Of a stretch of DNA of 26,255 bases, positions 21,958 to 26,255 are shown piece after piece. The notes under the pieces were generated by a model, which made no database searches, was not told the origin of the DNA, and saw nothing but the letters and a program-made list of their open reading frames with translations. Position numbers and translations under genes: made by a program. Within the stretch, counting starts at the first letter, position 1, and the number at the start of each line of letters is the position of its first letter. The DNA comes from Chromera velia (taxonomy: Eukaryota; Sar; Chromeraceae): positions 1 through 26,255 of the forward strand of contig JAHBMJ010001484.1 of assembly GCA_018398765.1 (NCBI GenBank), in the 5' to 3' direction.

Positions 21958-22718
21958 CATCACACGGGGAACGCACTATTACAACAGAAAAAAAACAGAA
22001 AAAAACCTGCATGCATGTCCACTTTACTCTCTTTCTTAATTCCTCTCGCGTGTCTGTCTGTCCACATTCCTTCCTTCTCCACTTAAATTTACTCTCTCAA
22101 CAGGAGACCCCCCCCATGCATGATGCATCCAATCTCTCCCGCCCTTTCCACGCATTTCGTTCCTTCCTTCGTTTCCCCGCAGGCAGGCAGGCAGGCAGGC
22201 AGGGAGACCCACGTACCGGTGGATGAGCCCGTCGTCCCAGGAACCGATTCTCGTCCTGTGGTCCGCCCTGAAGGTGTCGTCATCCGTTCTGTTGTTCGTC
22301 TTACGGTTGACCACAGCGATGAACTCCTTGAAGTGGTCGGGGTCGAAGGAGAAGTGATACTGCGCTGGGCATTTCACGACCTGCAATGGGGGGGCGAGCA
22401 AGGAAGGTGGAAAGGGAGAGTATTAAGTCAGGAGGATGCCCGGATGCTGCGACAAGAAGGACTTTTGTATTCTGCTGTCTTTTTTTTGTACACAGGCAGA
22501 CTCGATATTCTTCTTTCTCTCCTTTCCTTTTCACGTACACAATAGAGAAGGCACACAAAACAGACGGAAAGACCGACCGAAAGACTCAAGAGGCAGAAAG
22601 GACTTAAGGGACGTCCCGCAGAATTAGGGGGACGACACAGAAACGAAGAAAGAGCAGAAAGCAAGTTGCGTGGTGGGGCAAATAAATAAATCTACTGAGG
22701 ACAGAGACAGAGACAGAA

Positions 22719-22783
<65 letters not shown>

Positions 22784-25700
22784 CTTGTCTCTACGAAGAT
22801 ACTCGCGGCACTTCTACAGCCTGACGGACAGAACGTTGTGCTGCTCTCTCTGTTTGGCACAACGGTACCAAATGTACTGACCACACTTCTGCCTGAGCAC
22901 CCCCCCTCGAAGATTTGTTCAAAATTCTTTTGATCAGTCAACATTTGTTTTGCCTATATGAGCTCACCGACCGAAAACGAGAGGCCGCCGTTCATCGCAG
23001 AGGGTAGAGTCGCTGAGTCCTCCATACACGCCTTGGAGCAGTCCCCATCATCGCCTGGCGTCCGCTTGACCTGATCCTTGCCCTTTCCTTCGTAAGTGCG
23101 CCGTCGACTACAGACGTACTCGGCAAGCTCATACAGGAGGTTGCACTTCAGGTTCAGGAGTCGCTGAAGGAAGAGGAGAGGACACAAGAGGACAATCAAT
23201 ATTTTGATGTTCGATCAGACGTCTCGCTCCCCCACTCTCTCGGCACACAGACGGAGGGGAGCGCGGAAGAGGCAGTAAGGAGGCAGAAACAAACACTGAG
23301 GGAGTCTGCCTGTCCGCGCGCTTGCCTGCTCGTCTGCATTGTCTTTTTGTTTATCTGTCCATGGGCGTTTGCGCAAGCAACCAGTCTCGAAAGGGCACAT
23401 TCTCATTTCAAACACACACCTGCAGGCGCGGCCGCCAAGGAGGCTCACATGACAAGGTCCCTCACTCAATGTTTTGAACCAGAAGACGACACACACACTC
23501 TTGGGCTCGTTCGCAAAAACCTCCAACAGCTCTTCATTTGCCCCTACAAAAAAAAGCGCTCATTCATACTTCGCCCGGCCAGAGAGAGACACGATGCAGC
23601 GGAGGCGTCTATGCATGTCGTGTCGTGTGAGGGACTGACTAACGTAACGTCTGCTTTCCCGCATGTTTTTTCCTTGCTCCCGTTCCTCGCGAAGAAGTTG
23701 GGCGAGCTCTGTATTTCCTGTCGTTTCCTGTTGGAAACGTTCCCTGATGCGGATCGCAGGATCGATTTCATGGATTTTTCTCCACCTCTCCTTCGCCTGT
23801 TTCTCCAACTCGTCTTTCCTCCTGGCCTCCGCGCGTTCCGCAGCAATTTTTTCCTTGCTCTTCTGCAGCAACTCGCTCGGGGGGAGGGAGGGAGGAAGGA
23901 GACACAATAAAGCATGGGAGTAAGTTCTTCAACTCAGGAGGAGGGAGGGGTCTCGATGGATGGATGGATGGAATGGAGGAGCGAGAGAGCGCACCCGAAG
24001 ACGCGAACATGTACCGCCCGGCGAAAAGAGGAAAAAGGATTGATTGATAAGTTGACACTGAGGGAGGGACGAAAAAGAACAGAGACAGACAGAGATTGAC
24101 AGACATGCAGAGGCCTCGTGCAGGAGACAGCGAGAGAGAGAGAGAGAGAGAGAGGGNGGGGGGAAGGAAGGAAGGAAGGCAAGAAGGAACGAAGAGGCAC
24201 AGGAAGGGAATCATACCCACCCGACAGGCCGGCGTCTAAAGAAGAGAATGGAAAATAAACAAAATGAGGTAAAAAAAAAAGAGAGCCTGTTGAGTGTCCC
24301 TCGCCCTTCCCTCCCCTCTCCCCACTTCGCACCTCTACCGGTGCTTGTTAGAAGGAACCATTTCTCTTCTCTTCTCTCAAAGGAATTACTGACTCACTGA
24401 CCGACCTGCGGGAGGAAGTCCCATTCAGCAGTGACTTTTTCGGCTCGCCGTTTCTCCTCCGCCCTCCGGTCTTCCCACGCCTTTCTTTCGACTCTGCGCC
24501 AAAGTTCTTCAATCTCCGGGCGCCTCTCTTCAATCTCCTTGCGCCTCTCTTCAATCTCCTTGCACCTCTCTTCCCGCCTCTTCCTCGCATCCGCCCTTCT
24601 CTGCGCATCCGCCCTTCTCTGCGCGGCAGTCAACATCATCTCGCAGTCGCTCTCGTCGCTGTCGCTCGAAATTGTCTCCACACCCGGTTGTACCTTCTCC
24701 TTCTCCGTTTCTTCCGTTTCCCCCCCTTTCCCCACCCCGGTCTCCTTTTTCCCTGTTACCTTCGCGGTCTCCTTCTTCTCCTTTGTCACCTTCCCTGCTG
24801 TCTCCTCCCCCTCTCCCTCCAGCACAACTTCGGGAGGCACAATCTCCGTGATCTCAACATCCTCAACCTTAACCTCTTCTCTTCCCTGCCCCCCCTTCAC
24901 ATGTGCGTCCAACTCATCATCATCCGAAACATCCGCCAAATCGGATGGAGCCAGCTCGACATCCGTCCCGGACCCCTCACCCTCACCACCCATCTGCCCA
25001 GCCACAAAACCACTGTGCGGAGAGACGCCGTCACCGACGTCTCCATCGACCTCATCGTCCTGGTACCAATCAGGGATCGCTTCGCCTTCTTTGAGACCGA
25101 GCCTCAGATCTATTCGGGCGCGTGCGTTCCTTTCCCCCCCTTCCATTCTCGGTCCTGTCGCGGCCGCCGCACTTGCACTGCCAAGCAGGGCAGGCCCATC
25201 GTCGGACGGAGAAGAAGAAACAGAAGAGGAAGAAGAACTCCTCTTCAGCCTCCCCCGCGGGTACTTTTTCTCGTTCCCGTCTCCTCCCGTCAAATCGATC
25301 TCTTTCTCTGTCTTTTGCTTGGTGTCTTCTTGGTTCATCTCCCCAACCTCGCTGTCCGAATCTTCTTCTTCTTTTTTCTCCTTCTCTCTCTTGTACTCTT
25401 TCTTCTTCTCCTTCTTGAGCTTCTTTTCCTTCTTCTTTACCTTCTTCCACCCTTTGAGGCGATTCTTGTAGCTGTCCTCGTCCTCACTGCTCGACTCTGC
25501 TTCCTTCTTCTTCTTTCTCTTGCTCTCTTCCTTCTTTTTTTTCTGGCCTTTCTCCTTCTTCTCCTTTCCCTTACCCCCCTTGTGGTCTCTCCCCTTCTTC
25601 TTCAAACGAACCGAAAAGTCCGAGGATGACGAAGAGGAGGACTCCTCCCCTGAAGATTCTTCTGCTGCAGCCGTTTTCAATTTCTTTCCCGCTCTGCTCT

Positions 25701-25920
25701 CTTCTTCCTGCTCAGTGCGTTTCAGTTGCTTACTTCGCTCATCCTCCTCCCCCCCCCCATCTTTCTTCTGTTTGTCATTTGCAGTCGAGTTACCTTCAGT
25801 TTTCTCGCGCCCCCTCTTCCGATGAGGCTGCTGAGAATCTCTGCCCCCGCGTCCTCCACCTTCTCCTCGCGATCCTCCAGGTGGGTCTCCCGGAGGATCA
25901 GGAGGAATTTTGTCGTCCAT
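14908..25920 (-). CDS. RluA-family RNA pseudouridine synthase with long charged extensions, 16 exons
   Basis: Isomerises uridine to pseudouridine in RNA. Exons (minus strand): 25920-24406, 23862-23649, 23543-23449, 23163-22972, 22380-22217, 21605-21517, 21139-21076, 20570-20410, 19614-19410, 19129-19091, 18568-18442, 17861-17772, 17420-17352, 16890-16425, 15938-15805, 15258-14908. All 15 junctions keep phase and the total is 3,975 nt (1,324 residues). Family motifs, in order: QRMDMGTSG (catalytic Asp; the usual form is HRLDxxTSG) leading into VVLWAQ; VMKEYYCLVHG; KKAVTAWKTLAVFRF; FSLARVRIVTGRRHQIR; LGCFLVRDSRYG; RLALHHYSVGFRSP. The N-terminal ~500 residues are Lys/Glu/Ser-rich with a KEIEERR heptad repeat. 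The family's DKPxG box is not evident. The first Met (25918-25920) is the first ATG in frame, but an upstream leader exon is possible. Least certain: the exon 2 donor (gttacg; gttagt lies 5 bases on) and the last exon. A 15-nt microexon near 24230 could be added in phase. Confidence 0.87.
15805..16890 (-). CDS. exons 14-15: charged C-terminal extension
   Basis: Exon 14 (16890-16425, 155 codons) follows exon 13 in phase 0 and reads MVPPSDFRKALHKLCGTTES..., rich in Glu, Arg and Trp. Exon 15 (15938-15805) joins in phase 1 and reads GWASKGMFFHFLREFPSHDP and onward to YFKLKI before gtgagt. I do not recognise a domain. The two are clearly protein-like and lie beyond the usual end of RluA enzymes. 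Confidence 0.8.
17352..18568 (-). CDS. exons 11-13: RNA-binding and C-terminal core motifs
   Basis: Exon 11 (18568-18442) holds FSLARVRIVTGRRHQIRKAL, the conserved L.xV.L.TGR.HQIR motif. Exon 12 (17861-17772) holds RLGCFLVRDSRYGR, corresponding to the family's lGhPlvGDxxYG. It ends WRLAL, and exon 13 (17420-17352) opens HHYSVGFRSP; the join recreates the family's closing RxxLHAxxLxFxHP motif. Such a match across a predicted splice is strong support for both borders. Confidence 0.9.
17985..18070. repeat. (GA)n microsatellite
   Basis: GA tract with two AAAG interruptions, preceded by a (GC)n step. It lies in the intron between exons 11 and 12, where the transcript reads (CT)n. Confidence 0.95.
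18955..19028. repeat. (GA)n then (CA)n microsatellite
   Basis: Compound repeat in the intron between exons 10 and 11. The order is GA then CA, the reverse of the other compound arrays in the window. Confidence 0.95.
19091..20570 (-). CDS. exons 8-10: central strand region with helical insert
   Basis: Exon 8 (20570-20410) begins AVMKEYYCLVHG, the family K-x-Y-x-A/C-x-V-x-G strand. Exon 9 (19614-19410) starts with a ~35-residue charged helix (LQRQIEYEQTLSAEARRKAE), absent from typical RluA enzymes, then returns to the core with KKAVTAWKTLAVFRF. Exon 10 (19129-19091) is only 39 nt (YKNYTKASCHDL). Phases 1, 2 and 2 match at every border. Confidence 0.85.
20595..20652. repeat. (GGGAGA)n-rich tract
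   Basis: GA and GGGAGA units just upstream (in the transcript) of exon 8. On the transcript strand it is a CT-rich tract before the exon's acceptor. Confidence 0.9.
21076..21605 (-). CDS. exons 6-7: catalytic-motif exons
   Basis: Exon 6 (21605-21517) ends CCQRMDMGTS plus the first base of a Gly codon. Exon 7 (21139-21076) completes it and reads VVLWAQKEVAWERLRQQFHA. Together they form the RluA active-site block R-(L/M)-D-x-x-T-S-G-(L/V)-x-x-x-A-(K/Q). The Asp is the nucleophile in the family. His before Arg and Leu after it are replaced by Gln and Met. Donors are gtcagt (inside a gtcagtcagtcagt run) and gtgagt. Confidence 0.9.
21630..21803. repeat. (CA)n-(CTCA)n-(CA)n-(GA)n-(CAGA)n composite array
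   Basis: Five simple-repeat blocks in succession, beginning about 25 bases upstream (in the transcript) of exon 6. A second CA/GA patch follows at 21887-21957. Both lie in the intron between exons 5 and 6. Confidence 0.95.
22217..23862 (-). CDS. exons 2-5: helical linker and start of the synthase region
   Basis: Exon 2 (23862-23649) continues the charged helix of exon 1 (KSKEKIAAERAEARR...). Exon 3 (23543-23449) reads ANEELLEVFANEPKSVCVVF and onward. Exon 4 (23163-22972) holds LLNLKCNLLYELAEYVCSRR and a Gly/Asp-rich loop. Exon 5 (22380-22217) reads VVKCPAQYHFSFDPDHFKEF, ending DDGLIH. The order and phases are firm apart from the exon 2 donor. I see no family motif in this stretch; it should hold the divergent N-terminal part of the catalytic domain. 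Confidence 0.75.
22716..22781. repeat. (CA)n then (GA)n microsatellite
   Basis: Compound array in the intron between exons 4 and 5. Confidence 0.95.
24128..24180. repeat. (GA)n and (GGAA)n tract with one N
   Basis: GA repeat followed by a G run containing a single unresolved base (24157) and GGAA units, in the intron between exons 1 and 2. Confidence 0.9.
24406..25920 (-). CDS. exon 1: Lys/Glu/Ser-rich N-terminal region
   Basis: 505 codons starting MDDKIPPDPPGDPPGG. Then come an Arg/Gly patch, long Lys runs of nuclear or nucleolar-signal type, Ser/Asp/Glu blocks (likely casein-kinase-2-type sites) and the short motif EIDLTGG, which resembles a SUMO-interacting motif. A C-terminal helix contains AQRRAD repeats (18-bp units) and KEIEERR repeats (21-bp units, one heptad each). 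The exon ends DFLPQ before gtcggt. Nuclear location is inferred from composition only. Confidence 0.85.
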
Positions 25921-26255
25921 CGCGTGTGCCCCCTCCTCTCCGCTGTTGGACACGCACAGAGAACAGAGAGGGCTTACTTATTTAGGTCAGGAAGGGATAA
26001 TTGACGCCCTTTCCGACGAAAGGTGAAAACAGAGAGTAACCTCTCTGCGCACACAAATCGATCAACTCAAGACAGTTCGGTCGAAGTCTCCAGACTTCCT
26101 ACTTCCTCCACTCTTCCAGACACAGAGCCCCAAAATTTCCGGGACTCTGTGCAAAAAGATCGACTCACTCCCCCTCACTCACAGCAGCGGTCCTTGCGAG
26201 AACAATGCACACATATTGTAATACATGTACGACAAGTTGAGGAAAGAGATGAAAA
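25921..26255 (-). promoter_or_regulatory. 5' flank of the pseudouridine synthase gene
   Basis: The 335 bases upstream of the first in-frame ATG contain no recognisable TATA box or other element. An acceptor-like gtgtccaacag lies just before the ATG, so part of this stretch may be a leader intron. Confidence 0.35.

Noticed and set aside
24431-25825. Long Ser/Phe/Leu-rich plus-strand frames opposite exon 1
   Set aside because: They are antisense shadows of the Lys/Glu/Ser-rich exon, whose codon composition leaves the opposite strand open.

Overview
The window looks like nuclear DNA of an intron-rich unicellular eukaryote. Two multi-exon genes sit at the ends. Introns are a few hundred bases long, begin with GT, end with CAG (once TAG) and are full of (CA)n, (GA)n and (GACA)n microsatellites. 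Base composition changes sharply between the genes and an AT-richer, transposon-filled middle. The overall style resembles a chromerid alga such as Chromera velia. That is an inference from genome style, not from a marker gene. There are no bacterial operons, rRNA, tRNA or CRISPR arrays.

Layout. Positions 1-201 hold a 34-bp minisatellite. About 720-2490 (+) carries the 3' half of a gene for a type I membrane protein. Its transmembrane segment and cytosolic motif resemble ATG27 and the cation-dependent mannose-6-phosphate receptor; the lumenal domain and last exon are not resolved. About 3840-13080 is a repeat island. It contains an inverted-repeat element (5016-5304), three and a bit copies of a ~730-bp tandem repeat (5617-7953), a broken gag-like relic on the minus strand (7950-8900), and a 5'-truncated LINE fragment flanked by 195-bp direct repeats (8965-10332). 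It also holds a 249-bp MITE-like element (10563-10811) and a 2-kb inverted-repeat-bounded segment enclosing a second, oppositely oriented LINE relic (10860-12869). An assembly gap lies at 13530-13755, beside long C and G homopolymers.

The main result is the right half, 14.9-25.9 kb on the minus strand. Read exon by exon with splice phases checked, it resolves into one gene of at least 16 exons and about 1,320 codons. A very long Lys/Glu/Ser-rich N-terminal region is followed by an RluA-type RNA pseudouridine synthase domain. The catalytic, KEYxxxxxG, TGRxHQIR and C-terminal RxALHxY motifs are spread over seven or more small exons, so no single open frame reveals the enzyme. A charged C-terminal extension follows. 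Left of its proposed stop is a Gly/Ser/Pro-rich repeat frame whose relation to this gene is unresolved.

The two genes share an unusual splice-donor style: GTCNG(T/C), with C at intron position +3, in 11 of 19 modelled introns.
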